Below are positions 7,311-16,511 of a stretch of 64,000 bases of DNA, one piece after another. A program made the translations under genes and the position numbers. Source of the DNA: Marinitoga aeolica (GTDB taxonomy: Bacteria > Thermotogota > Thermotogae > Petrotogales > Petrotogaceae); NCBI RefSeq assembly GCF_029910535.1, contig NZ_CP069362.1, forward strand, positions 992,001 through 1,056,000. The letters are read 5' to 3'. The notes beneath the pieces were generated by a model, which was not told where the DNA came from, made no database searches, and worked only from the letters and a program-made list of their open reading frames with translations. Each line of letters starts with the position of its first letter. Within the stretch, counting starts at the first letter, position 1.

Positions 7311-8985
7311 AATGTCCTAATGCTCTTGGATCTAAAGCATCTCTTATAGCATCACCAAATAAGTTAAATGCAAGAACAGTAATAAATATAAACAAACCTG
7401 GTAATAATAACCATGGATAATTAGTTAAAGCAGTAATATTTTGAGCTTGTGACAACATTAATCCCCAACTAGCTGAAGGTTCTCTAATACCCAATCCAAG
7501 GAAACTCAACCCAGCTTCACCAAGAATATAACTTGGTATTGACAATGTCGCTGAAACTATAACATAAGTTGCAGTATTTGGTAATAAATGTTTCCATATA
7601 ATCCTTCTTGAAGGATATCCTAATGCAACAGCTGCCTGAATAAATTCTGTTTCTTTTAAACCCAATGTCATACCTCTAATAACCCTTGTCATACCTGGCC
7701 AACCAATGAATGAAAGGATTACAATAATCAAAATATATTTTACAGATGGTGACATACCCGATGGTAAAATAGCACTCAAAGAAACAAGCAAATAGAAACT
7801 TGGTATTGACATCAATATTTCTGTAAACCTCATTAAAACCTCATCAATCCATCCGCCAAAATATCCAGCAGTTCCACCTAACATCAAGCCTATTGAAAAT
7901 GTTATTGCAATACCCAATAACCCTATTGTTAAAGAAACTCTACTTCCAAATACCAGCCTGCTGATCATATCTCTACCAAATTTATCAGCACCCCATAAGT
8001 ATATAATTCCATCCTTCGAGGAATAATCTTCTGCTAAAAATGGCAATTTGCTCTTTTCAACACCAAACAAATGTAAATTTCCAGGAATAAAACCTAGCCA
8101 TTTATATTCCCAACCCTTTGTAAAGAATTTAATGTTAAACTTCTTTAAATTAACTCCTTCAACATTTTCCGGAAAATATTCATAAAAATCATCTTCTGTT
8201 TCAACTTCAATGGAATCAAGAGAAACATATTCTCTAAATTCTTTTACATCCTCTGGCTTCAAATTTAACTTCGACAAATTACCCTTCGTTTTATAATTTT
8301 CTTCAAAATAATATGTTTTTGAAATCCCTCTATCTTCAACACTTAAAAGAACATCTTTACCTTTTAACAAAGGTATTTGATCAACAGGTAAAAAACCTTC
8401 TTCATTTCTTTTTAATATCTTATTTTTTATCCCTAATTCTTCAAAAGTTACTAATGGTTCTGTTTTGGTTTCTGATAATATTTTATATTCTTTTCCATCA
8501 TTTGTTACTGCAATTGTTTTATAATTCAATACAAATTGATAATTAGTTACGGTAGATTCAAAATCTGGATTATACTCTCCCAGTTTTAATACTGTTTCCT
8601 TTTCTGTATCAAAATTCAAATCATCGTATACTTTAAAGTTTTCAAAATATGTTGCAGGTTTAAATGTACTCTGAAAAGTCACTGGATCTTTTACTCTCTT
8701 ATATAAATAAACATGTGGACCAATATTTTTTCCTGTTTCATCTTTCCAGAATACTTTCATTGGTGGTGCAAATTTATATTTTATATGTTGAACTTTGTAA
8801 TCCATTGGTGATAAAAAATCTGCAAACAATGCAAATAAATATAATATTATCAAAACCCACATTGATATTAAACCAAATTTATGCCTTTTCAAAGCTCTCC
8901 ATACAAGTTGAGGGGTAGATAAAAATTGTTTCTCGAAAACATCTTGATTTTCCTGTTTCTTAACTTCTTTATTCTCAGCCATCAT
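7309..8985 (-). CDS. oppC: Oligopeptide ABC transporter permease OppC, with large inserted domain
   Basis: Inner-membrane permease, 558 residues against about 300 for ordinary OppC. Residues 1-60 hold the N-terminal segment and first helix (GLISMWVLIILYLFALFADFLSPM). About 230 residues of soluble, beta-rich sequence follow before the conserved core (GRDMISRLVFGSRVSLTIG to the end), which carries the EAA loop (QAAVALGYPSRRIIWKHLLPN) and the terminal LAFNLFGDAIRDALDPR. The insert would lie outside the membrane, facing the binding protein. Last gene of the D-F-A-B-C operon; 10 bases separate it from oppB. ATG is preceded by GGAGGG. Confidence 0.92.
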   Translation of the reverse strand: MMAENKEVKKQENQDVFEKQFLSTPQLVWRALKRHKFGLISMWVLIILYLFALFADFLSPMDYKVQHIKYKFAPPMKVFWKDETGKNIGPHVYLYKRVKDPVTFQSTFKPATYFENFKVYDDLNFDTEKETVLKLGEYNPDFESTVTNYQFVLNYKTIAVTNDGKEYKILSETKTEPLVTFEELGIKNKILKRNEEGFLPVDQIPLLKGKDVLLSVEDRGISKTYYFEENYKTKGNLSKLNLKPEDVKEFREYVSLDSIEVETEDDFYEYFPENVEGVNLKKFNIKFFTKGWEYKWLGFIPGNLHLFGVEKSKLPFLAEDYSSKDGIIYLWGADKFGRDMISRLVFGSRVSLTIGLLGIAITFSIGLMLGGTAGYFGGWIDEVLMRFTEILMSIPSFYLLVSLSAILPSGMSPSVKYILIIVILSFIGWPGMTRVIRGMTLGLKETEFIQAAVALGYPSRRIIWKHLLPNTATYVIVSATLSIPSYILGEAGLSFLGLGIREPSASWGLMLSQAQNITALTNYPWLLLPGLFIFITVLAFNLFGDAIRDALDPRALGH

Positions 8986-8995
8986 TTTCCCTCCA

Positions 8996-9973
8996 TTATC
9001 CTAATCTCAAACGAACTCTTGGATCAACAGCTGCAAGTAATATATCAGCAATTAAGTTACCAACAACCAATAATACAGAAGCTAACATAATATCAGCCAT
9101 TATAACGAAAATATCCTGCTGCAACAATGCTTCTATAATTAATTGACCCATTCCTGGCCATCCAAATACATTTTCTGTTAAAACCGCTCCGCCCAAAAGT
9201 CCTGAAATTGAAAAACCTAAGGCTGTAATAATAGGATTAATTGCATTTCTCAATGCGTGTTTATAAATAACAACATTTTCTGGCATACCTTTAGCTCTTG
9301 CAAATTCAACATAATCCTGTTTCAATTCATCAAGCAATTGTCCTCTCATAACCCTCATTGTTCCTGCAAGACCAGAAGTTCCCAAAGTAATCATAGGTCC
9401 AAGAACATGCCATAATATATCTAAAAACTTTTTCCATGCAGGAAATGTATCATATCCTAATGAAATATAACCACCAACTGGAAAAATCTTTCCACCGGTT
9501 TTTGCCGCAAAAAACAAAAACAATAAGGCAAAAAAGAAATTTGGTATTGACAATCCTATAAATCCTATAACACCAACAATCTGATCTCCTAAACTATATT
9601 GATGCAATGCTGCATATATACCCAGCGGGATACCTATCCCCCAGGTAAAAATGAATGTAGTTATACTTAATAATAAAGTTGCTCCAACTCTTCTCCATAT
9701 TAAATCCCAAACAGGAATTTGATATGTAAATGAATCTCCCCAGTCACCTTTCAATATATTTTTTAGCCATATAAAATATTGAACAACTGGTGATTTATCA
9801 AGCCCAAACCTTTTTTCTAAATTCTTAACCTGATCGGCACTTACTGCCGGATTAAGTCTATAAGAATCCAAAAAATCACCTGGTGCTAATGATATTATCA
9901 TAAAAGATACTATTGACACACCAAGCAATACAGGTATGGCCAAAATAATTCTCCTAAGGATATACTTTAGCAT
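8996..9973 (-). CDS. oppB: Oligopeptide ABC transporter permease OppB
   Basis: 325 residues, normal length. N-terminal LRRIILAIPVLLGVSIVSF, the conserved GLDKSPVVQYFIWLKNILKGDWG segment, several membrane helices, the EAA loop (ARAKGMPENVVIYKHALRNA) and the C-terminal DPRVRLR typical of OppB/DppB. ATG 9973 was taken rather than TTG 9976 because AGGAGG (9986-9981) is then 7 bases away. It forms the heterodimeric pore with OppC. Confidence 0.94.
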   Translation of the reverse strand: MLKYILRRIILAIPVLLGVSIVSFMIISLAPGDFLDSYRLNPAVSADQVKNLEKRFGLDKSPVVQYFIWLKNILKGDWGDSFTYQIPVWDLIWRRVGATLLLSITTFIFTWGIGIPLGIYAALHQYSLGDQIVGVIGFIGLSIPNFFFALLFLFFAAKTGGKIFPVGGYISLGYDTFPAWKKFLDILWHVLGPMITLGTSGLAGTMRVMRGQLLDELKQDYVEFARAKGMPENVVIYKHALRNAINPIITALGFSISGLLGGAVLTENVFGWPGMGQLIIEALLQQDIFVIMADIMLASVLLVVGNLIADILLAAVDPRVRLRLG

Positions 9974-10001
9974 CAAAAGACCTCCTCACATTAATTTGAA
10001 A

Positions 10002-10036
10002 GGGAGCGGAGAAAACTCTCCATTTCCCCCACTCCC
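10002..10036 (-). terminator. Stem-loop between oppA and oppB
   Basis: A compound hairpin (GGGAG...CTCCC outside, GGAGA...TCTCC inside) lies in the 85-base gap after oppA and lacks a strong U tract. Such hairpins after binding-protein genes usually give partial termination or protect the 3' end, so that the binding protein outnumbers the permeases. Read from base pairing only. Confidence 0.5.
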
Positions 10037-10058
10037 AATTAAATAAGAATAATAAATA

Positions 10059-11801
10059 TTATTGATCTTTCCAGATATTCCATCCTGCCCAAAGAACACC
10101 TGCTGCTGGGTTAGGATCTGGATTGTAAATATGTACTGATTTTTTATAAGCAATTAAATAATTTTGTGCTACTGTGTATACTAATACTTGATGTTCTGCT
10201 ACTAACATCTGGAATTCGTCGAATAATTTGTGTAATTCATCTTTATCAACTGCTGATACCTGTAATCTCATGATTTCATCAATTCTCTTTTCATATTCAG
10301 GAACAACATAATCTGCTTTTAAAGCATCATCAAACATTTTTGGTTTTACTTCTGGTGAATAATTCCAGAAATGTAATCCACCATCTAATCTCCATACATT
10401 CCATCCTGATGCTGGATCTACAGAACCTGTTAAACCTATAATAACTGCTTCCCAATCTCCTGTTGCCACTAATTTACCAACTAATGCATTAAATTGCATT
10501 GGAGCAAAGTTAACATCAATACCTAATTTTGATAAGTTTTCTTTTAAGATATTACCAATTTCTTCCCTAACGTTGTTACCAGCATTTGTTGTTAATTCGA
10601 ATTTTACAGGATTTCCATCAGCATCATATAATTTTCCACCTTTTAATACAAATCCGCCTTTTTTAAGTTCTCTCTTAGCTCTTGCTAATGAGTATCTGAA
10701 TCCTAAATTTTCTACTTCTGGATTATAAAATCCTGATGATGGTGATACAGGACCATATAATGCTGCACCTAATCCGTTATATAATACATCGATCAATGTT
10801 TGTTTATCAATTGCATAAGCTATAGCTCTTCTGAAGTTATCATTTCTAAACCATTTTCTCTTAACAGGATCTTTTGCATTGAAGTTAAAGGTTACAAAGT
10901 TTGAACCTAAGTTTGGTCCACCTTGTCTTACTACCCAACCTTTTTCTTCTGCCATTGCTCTAATTTCTGGGAATTCTTCAGCTGTAGGTGAATAAATATC
11001 TGTTTCACCAGCTTCGAACTTTAATCTTTCTGTGTTTAAATCTTTAACAATAACATAAACTATTTGATCTAAGTAAGGTAATTGAACACCATTTTTATCT
11101 TTTCTGTAATAATATGGGTTCTTTTCTAATACAACTCTAACGCCTTCTTTATATGTTTTTAAAACAAATGGGCCAGAAGAAACTACTGATTTTAAATCTG
11201 CTAATGACCATGCTTCTTTAAATTTACCTTCTTTATAATATGGTTCTAAAATATGTTTTGGTAATATTTCTGTCCATCCAATTGATTCGTGACCTCTTCT
11301 GAATTTTGAATTATAAATAAATTGAACTGTGTAATCGTCAACTTTTTTAATTGTTGGTAATGCGTCATTTGAATCCATATAACCAGCATTTCCATTTGCT
11401 GTCATATCATTATCAAACCAGATTTTTTCGAATGACCATATAACATCGTCAACTGTCAATGGTTGTCCATCTGACCATTTTAAACCTTTTCTTAATACAT
11501 AAGTATAAACTGTTTTTCCGTCTTCAGTAACTTTAGCTGAAAATTCCTTTGCTAAACCTGGTAATTCGGCTAAACCTTTATTAGATGAATGTACCAATGT
11601 GTCTAATACCCATCCAATAATGTCTGTAGATGATGTTTCTTGTGCCCATGCTGGATTCATTGTTTTTGGACCTGATGTTGTACTCAAAAACAATGTACCC
11701 CCTGGTTTTCCAGCAACGTCTTCAATTGCCCAATCTACTGTATCAGCAAATACAGCAAGGGCTGTAACTAAAACGAACAATAAAACTAAAAACTTCTTCA
11801 T
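10059..11801 (-). CDS. oppA: Oligopeptide-binding protein OppA (solute-binding family 5)
   Basis: 580 residues from ATG 11801, chosen for the GGGAGGG site 6 bases upstream; the frame runs on upstream but without a plausible start. Signal peptide at 1-20 (KKFLVLLFVLVTALAVFA), cut before DTVDW, with no lipobox cysteine. The family 5 signature is present: KFSAKVTEDGKTVYTYVLRKGLKWSDG is reflected around residues 85-110, then 'PLTVDDVIWSFEKIW'. Captures peptides (some Thermotogota homologues bind oligosaccharides) for the OppBC pore. Sits in mid-operon between oppF and oppB. Confidence 0.9.
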   Translation of the reverse strand: MKKFLVLLFVLVTALAVFADTVDWAIEDVAGKPGGTLFLSTTSGPKTMNPAWAQETSSTDIIGWVLDTLVHSSNKGLAELPGLAKEFSAKVTEDGKTVYTYVLRKGLKWSDGQPLTVDDVIWSFEKIWFDNDMTANGNAGYMDSNDALPTIKKVDDYTVQFIYNSKFRRGHESIGWTEILPKHILEPYYKEGKFKEAWSLADLKSVVSSGPFVLKTYKEGVRVVLEKNPYYYRKDKNGVQLPYLDQIVYVIVKDLNTERLKFEAGETDIYSPTAEEFPEIRAMAEEKGWVVRQGGPNLGSNFVTFNFNAKDPVKRKWFRNDNFRRAIAYAIDKQTLIDVLYNGLGAALYGPVSPSSGFYNPEVENLGFRYSLARAKRELKKGGFVLKGGKLYDADGNPVKFELTTNAGNNVREEIGNILKENLSKLGIDVNFAPMQFNALVGKLVATGDWEAVIIGLTGSVDPASGWNVWRLDGGLHFWNYSPEVKPKMFDDALKADYVVPEYEKRIDEIMRLQVSAVDKDELHKLFDEFQMLVAEHQVLVYTVAQNYLIAYKKSVHIYNPDPNPAAGVLWAGWNIWKDQ

Positions 11802-11820
11802 GCTACTCCCTCCCTTGATT

Positions 11821-12984
11821 TCAAGATTTTGGTTCATATTTATAACAACCTACAAAATGATTATTCCCCACTTCATAATATGGTGGATATTTTTTTGAAC
11901 ATGGTTCAAAGGCATATTTACACCTTGGTGAGAAGAAACATCCTTTTGGTCTATTAATTGGTGAAGGCACCTGTCCTTTAATAATAAATTGCTTTCTATC
12001 TCTTCTTTTCCTTGGATCAGGAACTGGTGCAGCATTCAATAGCGCTTCAGTGTATGGATGCTTAAAGTTATCAAATATTTCATCAGAATCACCATACTCA
12101 ACCATTCTACCAAGATACATAATACCAACATAATTTGAAATAAACCTAACAACACCAAGATCATGAGATATAAATAAATATCCAGCATTTAATTCTGATT
12201 GTAAATCCTTTAATAATTTAATTATTTGTGCTTGAACAGAAACATCCAATGCAGAAGTCGGCTCATCAAGAATAATTAAATCTGGTTTTAATATTGCTGC
12301 TCTTGCTACAGCAATTCTCTGTCTTTGACCTCCAGAGAATTGATGAGGATATCTATCAACATGGTATTTCTTCAATCCAACATTCACAAGAATCTCTTTA
12401 ACTATATCAAATGCTTCATTTTTATTCTTAGCAATTCCATGAAATAATAATGGTTCAGATAAAATTGATCCCACTGTCATTCTTGGATTTAATGACGATG
12501 TTGGATCCTGAAAAACGATTTGAACTTTCCTTCTAAAATGCATTCTTTTACCTTTTAAATCTGAAAGCATATAATCTATAAATTTACCTTCACCATTTTT
12601 TATCAAATATTCAAAATATGGCTTCTTATATTCTGGTAAATCTTTTAAAAATTCTGATTCCGATTTTTTCTTTATTTCTTTATGTAACATGTCTATATAA
12701 TGTCTTTTTAAATAATCTTTAGCTTCACTTTTTTTCATGAAAAAATAACTCGTATCTTTATCATCAATAAATATCTCGCCATCTGTCTGATTATAAAGTC
12801 TTAATATTGTTTTTCCAATTGTAGTTTTACCACAACCAGATTCCCCAACAAGGCCATAAGTTTCTCCTTTATCAAGAGAAAAGGTTACTCCATCGACAGC
12901 TTTCACATATCCTACCGTTTTTTCCACTATAAATCCATGTTTTATAGGAAAATATTTCTTAAGATTATTAACTCTTAAAAGCAT
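11821..12984 (-). CDS. oppF: Oligopeptide ABC transporter ATPase OppF, with insertion
   Basis: 387-residue ATPase. Walker A GESGCGKTT near residue 47, Q-loop VFQDPTSSLNPRMTVG near 160, signature SGGQRQRIAVARA near 219, Walker B LIILDEPTSALD near 243, His-loop ISHDLGVV, and the C-terminal oligopeptide-transporter domain with Cys residues (GCFFSPRCKYAFEPC), which in relatives can hold an Fe-S cluster. Between Walker A and the Q-loop there is a charged, helical insertion of roughly 55-60 residues (from about KKSEAKDYLKRHY to MLSDLKGKRMH) that ordinary OppF lacks. The start overlaps oppD's stop by one base (TAATG). Confidence 0.94.
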   Translation of the reverse strand: MLLRVNNLKKYFPIKHGFIVEKTVGYVKAVDGVTFSLDKGETYGLVGESGCGKTTIGKTILRLYNQTDGEIFIDDKDTSYFFMKKSEAKDYLKRHYIDMLHKEIKKKSESEFLKDLPEYKKPYFEYLIKNGEGKFIDYMLSDLKGKRMHFRRKVQIVFQDPTSSLNPRMTVGSILSEPLLFHGIAKNKNEAFDIVKEILVNVGLKKYHVDRYPHQFSGGQRQRIAVARAAILKPDLIILDEPTSALDVSVQAQIIKLLKDLQSELNAGYLFISHDLGVVRFISNYVGIMYLGRMVEYGDSDEIFDNFKHPYTEALLNAAPVPDPRKRRDRKQFIIKGQVPSPINRPKGCFFSPRCKYAFEPCSKKYPPYYEVGNNHFVGCYKYEPKS

Positions 12985-14009
12985 TATTTATCTCCCTCCA
13001 TTCTTGTGTCCATAACCGGATTCCAACATCTTACGAAATGTCCTGGTTCGACTTCTTTAAGCTCCGCTAATTCTTTTCTACATCTATCTGTTGCCCTTGG
13101 ACATCTTGGTAAAAATGGACACAAATTAGGAGGATCCAACATTATCGGTGGTTGACCAGGAATTGGCTCCAAATCATCTTTTTTAGCATCATGCCTTGGA
13201 ATACAGTTAAGAAGCATATTTGTATATGGATGAGTTGGTTTTTCAAAAATAGTATTAACATCAGCCATTTCCATTTGCATTCCACCATACATAACCATAA
13301 CCTTATCCGCAATTTCTGCTACAACGGATAAGTCATGCGTAATATATATCATAGCTGTATTGAATTCATTTTGCAAGTCTTTCATTAGTTCCAATATTTG
13401 AGCCTGAATAGTAACATCAAGAGCTGTTGTTGGCTCATCTGCAATTAATAATTCTGGATTACAAGATAGCCCTATAGCAATAACTATTCTTTGTCTTTGA
13501 CCTCCAGAAAACTGAAAAGGATAATCATCTATTCTTTTATCGGCATTAGGAATTCCAACTTTTCTTAAAAGTTCAATAGCTCTTTTTCTTGCTTCTTCTT
13601 CAGAAACATTTTGATGATACATTATAGTTTCAATCATTTGATCCGCAACAGTATACATTGGATTTAATGATGTCATAGGATCCTGGAAAATCATAGCAAT
13701 ATGTCTTCCCCTAATCCTTGTAAATTGGTGTTGAGGTAATTTAGCTAAATCTATATATTCTTTTTTACCATCTTTACTAAATTCATCAGTATGAAATAAT
13801 ATTTTTCCTTCTGGAATATATCCAGGCTTTTTTATTAAACCCATAATTGTTTTCATAGTTACACTTTTACCTGAACCCGTTTCTCCAACAACACCAAGGG
13901 ATTCATTTTTATTCAATGTAAAAGATACACCATTTACTGCCTTTACTGTTCCTTCAGCTATGTCGAAATACGTTTTCAAGTTTTCTACTATAAGAACTGG
14001 CTCAGACAA
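12984..14009 (-). CDS. oppD: Oligopeptide ABC transporter ATPase OppD
   Basis: 341 residues. Walker A GETGSGKSVT, Q-loop IFQDPMTSLNPMYTV, signature SGGQRQRIVIAIGL, Walker B LLIADEPTTALD, His-loop ITHDLSVV, and the C-terminal domain CPFLPRCPRATDRCRKE with its Cys cluster. TTG 14009 is proposed as start because GAGGTGAT ends 4 bases upstream; the alternative GTG 14018 lies inside that ribosome site. First gene of the operon, behind a consensus promoter at 14069-14097. Pairs with OppF to drive peptide uptake. Confidence 0.93.
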   Translation of the reverse strand: MSEPVLIVENLKTYFDIAEGTVKAVNGVSFTLNKNESLGVVGETGSGKSVTMKTIMGLIKKPGYIPEGKILFHTDEFSKDGKKEYIDLAKLPQHQFTRIRGRHIAMIFQDPMTSLNPMYTVADQMIETIMYHQNVSEEEARKRAIELLRKVGIPNADKRIDDYPFQFSGGQRQRIVIAIGLSCNPELLIADEPTTALDVTIQAQILELMKDLQNEFNTAMIYITHDLSVVAEIADKVMVMYGGMQMEMADVNTIFEKPTHPYTNMLLNCIPRHDAKKDDLEPIPGQPPIMLDPPNLCPFLPRCPRATDRCRKELAELKEVEPGHFVRCWNPVMDTRMEGDK

Positions 14010-14068
14010 CTCTATCACCTCATAATTTATAATTAAATTTATTGTAATTGATTATTTCTGCTAAATAT

Positions 14069-14097
14069 ATTATAATTGTTTTAAGAGAGTATGTCAA
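14069..14097 (-). promoter_or_regulatory. Consensus promoter of the opp operon
   Basis: On the minus strand a perfect TTGACA (14097-14092), 17-base spacer and perfect TATAAT (14074-14069). This gives a leader of about 50 bases before oppD and indicates strong expression unless repressed. Confidence 0.8.
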
Positions 14098-14160
14098 GTA
14101 TTAAAATTTCTTTTTATTTCGCATTATTTAAAACTTTTTCATGGAGGTGTCTTAACTTAA

Positions 14161-14397
14161 ATGAGATTAGACAAATTTTTAAAAACAAATAGAATAATTA
14201 AAAGAAGAACTGTTGCAAATGAATTAGCAAAATCCGGAAAAATATTGAAAAACAACAAACCGTTAAAACCATCATATGAAGTCAAGGTTGGAGATATTAT
14301 TAACATCCTATTATACAATAAAAAAATTATTTTTAAAGTGTTAGATAACTATAAAATAGAAATATTACAGGAAATAATTGAGGATAAAAACACCTAA
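14161..14397 (+). CDS. rqcP: S4-domain RNA-binding protein, RqcP-like
   Basis: 78 residues, almost entirely an S4 RNA-binding fold: MRLDKFLKTNRIIKRRTVAN matches the start of RqcP/YabO (Hsp15 family), which helps RqcH add alanine tails to stalled peptides on 50S subunits. The KSGKILKNNKPLKPSYEVKVGD segment is the conserved S4 loop. GGAGGTG lies 11 bases upstream, a little far, but ATG 14161 is the only good start. It overlaps the convergent rarA gene by 4 bases at the stop codons, so no terminator separates them. Symbol given by similarity only. Confidence 0.8.
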   Translation: MRLDKFLKTNRIIKRRTVANELAKSGKILKNNKPLKPSYEVKVGDIINILLYNKKIIFKVLDNYKIEILQEIIEDKNT

Positions 14398-15626
14398 TAA
14401 TTCTTAAAACCATCCCATAACTTCTTCAATCTTTGTTTTATTTTACCTTCAAAACCTATATTTTTCGGCAAATAAAATTGTTTTTCTTTTAATTTATCAG
14501 GTAAATATGTATCTATAACAAATCCACCAGAATCATGCGGATATTTATAGTTTTTTCCATATCCTTTATTTTTCATCCATTTAGTAACGGGATTCCTTAA
14601 TTTAAATGGAATTTCAAATTTTTCACCAATATACTTTTTTGCTGTCATATATGCATTTAATACTGAATTAGATTTTGGTGCTGATGAAAGATATAGAGTA
14701 GCTTCACCTAATGGATATAAACACTCTGGGTAGCCTATTTCCTTTGTTGCCTGAAACGCTGAAACAGCTATATTCATCGCCATCGGATCTGCAAGTCCTA
14801 TATCTTCAGATGCTAAAATCATTAATCTTCTTGCAATATATAGTGGATCCTCACCATTTTCCAGCATATATGCCAGATAAAAAATTGCTGCATCAGGATC
14901 ACTTCCTCTAATGCTTTTAATGAAAGCTGAAATTGTATCGTATTTGTCTTCTTTTGAATATCCAAAAGAAGAATGTATTTCTTTAAATGAATCTGAGGTT
15001 ATTTCCTTTATTCCCATGTCTATTAAAGCTTCAATGGTATTAATAATTCTTCTTATATCATAATTAAAGAAATTCTTTAAACTGAATTTTAATTCTTCTT
15101 CGAATATTATGTCTGGATAAATTTTATTAATTCTTTTTAATAATATTCCTATATTTTCTTCATTTAGAGGGATAATTTCAAAAGTCAATATCCTTGATAA
15201 TAAAGCTGGATTAATAGAAAACGATGGGTTCTCTGTAGTCGAACCCACCAATATTAAATCTCCTTTTTCTACATGAAGTAGTAAAACATCTTGTTCTGCT
15301 TTATTTAATCTATGTATTTCATCCACAAACAAAACTGTCTGTTTTTTAAACAACGGTATTTCTGAACTGGCTATAATGTTTTTTAAAGTTTTTGCACCCT
15401 CTAATGCTCCAGAAATCTTATGTATCTCGTATTTTTTATCATCAAGCTCATTTAAAAAAGCTGAAATAACCGTTGTTTTTCCAGAACCTGGGGGTCCATA
15501 TATAACAAAAGATTTTATTTTATCTTTTTCAATCCAACTTTTTAATATTTTTTTTAATCTTGAATTTCCTAATACTTCATTTAAACTTTTTGGTCTTAAT
15601 TTTTCATATAATGGTATATTATTCAA
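14394..15626 (-). CDS. rarA: Replication-associated recombination protein A (RarA/MgsA)
   Basis: 410-residue AAA+ ATPase acting at stalled replication forks. N-terminal PLYEKLRPKSLNEVLGNS is the family start; Walker A GPPGSGKTT near 44, Walker B VLFVDEIHRL near 99, sensor 1 STTENPSFSINPALLSR. Then the RarA-specific C-terminal tetramerisation region with GSDPDAAIFYLAYMLENGEDP and 'RRLMILASEDIGLADP'. Start is TTG 15626 with GAGGTGAG upstream. It follows the degV pair on the same strand after 14 bases. Confidence 0.93.
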   Translation of the reverse strand: MNNIPLYEKLRPKSLNEVLGNSRLKKILKSWIEKDKIKSFVIYGPPGSGKTTVISAFLNELDDKKYEIHKISGALEGAKTLKNIIASSEIPLFKKQTVLFVDEIHRLNKAEQDVLLLHVEKGDLILVGSTTENPSFSINPALLSRILTFEIIPLNEENIGILLKRINKIYPDIIFEEELKFSLKNFFNYDIRRIINTIEALIDMGIKEITSDSFKEIHSSFGYSKEDKYDTISAFIKSIRGSDPDAAIFYLAYMLENGEDPLYIARRLMILASEDIGLADPMAMNIAVSAFQATKEIGYPECLYPLGEATLYLSSAPKSNSVLNAYMTAKKYIGEKFEIPFKLRNPVTKWMKNKGYGKNYKYPHDSGGFVIDTYLPDKLKEKQFYLPKNIGFEGKIKQRLKKLWDGFKNY

Positions 15627-15640
15627 TTTGTTTTCTCACC

Positions 15641-16507
15641 TCATTCTATAATAAAAGCACCTATTCCGAACATATCCGGTCCAGAATGTACCAGTAGAGT
15701 ACTGGAAACCTTACCAACTACTACTTCAACAGAATGTTCTAAACTTGAAACCTTCTCAAAAAAATTCTTTTGAAGTTTTTCAAATTCTTTTGATGTCCCG
15801 CTTATATAAACAGCAGCCATATGTTTCTGATCATCAACAAACTTTAAAAACTCTTCATATACCTTTGAAAAAGATTTTTTAAAACCTCTTGTTTTTGAAA
15901 TTGTATAATAAATTCCTTCATCATTAATTGATATTATCGGCTTTATATTTAACAATTCACCTATTTTTGCTGAAACCTTACCTATTCTTCCACCTTTTGC
16001 AAGATATTTTAAAGATGGTATTACAAAAAATACTTTTGATTTATTTTTATTTTTATTACACCATTCAACCACCTCATCAAAACTTTTTCCTTCCTCTATC
16101 ATTTGAGCAGCTCTATAGGCAATAATCCCTGCTCCTATCGATATATTTAATGTATCTATATTTTCTATCTGAACCTCAGGATATTTTTCCTTTATACTAT
16201 TGGTGGTCAATCGAAACAAATTATATGTTCCACTCATATTGCTTGAAATATTAAATGTTATAATCTTATTTACACCTTCATTAATACAACTTTCAATAGC
16301 ATTAACTATTGAATCTGGATTTGGTAAAGAAGTTTTCACTTCACTATCATCAAGCCTCTTTAATAAAAACTCTTCACTAATACTACCCTCTTCATACTCT
16401 TTACCATTTATAACAATTCTTAAAGGTACTACCTTTATATTATATTTTTCTATTATATTCTTTGGAATATCTGTTCCAGAATCCACAATAATACCTATCT
16501 TTTCCAC
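15641..16507 (-). CDS. DegV family fatty-acid-binding protein (copy 1)
   Basis: 288 residues from GTG 16507. The ORF can be extended to ATG 16522, but the sequence there (GGAGGATGAT) is the ribosome site, which also overlaps the stop of the upstream paralogue. DegV signatures: GIIVDSGTDIP at the N-terminus, ITFNISSNMSGTYN near 90 with the lipid-contacting serines, 'KYLAKGGRIGK' and a C-terminal SSTLLVHSGPDMFGIG. DegV (FakB-type) proteins carry fatty acids to a kinase; no FakA-like kinase is in the window. Tandem copy of the next gene. Confidence 0.9.
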   Translation of the reverse strand: MEKIGIIVDSGTDIPKNIIEKYNIKVVPLRIVINGKEYEEGSISEEFLLKRLDDSEVKTSLPNPDSIVNAIESCINEGVNKIITFNISSNMSGTYNLFRLTTNSIKEKYPEVQIENIDTLNISIGAGIIAYRAAQMIEEGKSFDEVVEWCNKNKNKSKVFFVIPSLKYLAKGGRIGKVSAKIGELLNIKPIISINDEGIYYTISKTRGFKKSFSKVYEEFLKFVDDQKHMAAVYISGTSKEFEKLQKNFFEKVSSLEHSVEVVVGKVSSTLLVHSGPDMFGIGAFIIE

Positions 16508-16511
16508 AATA

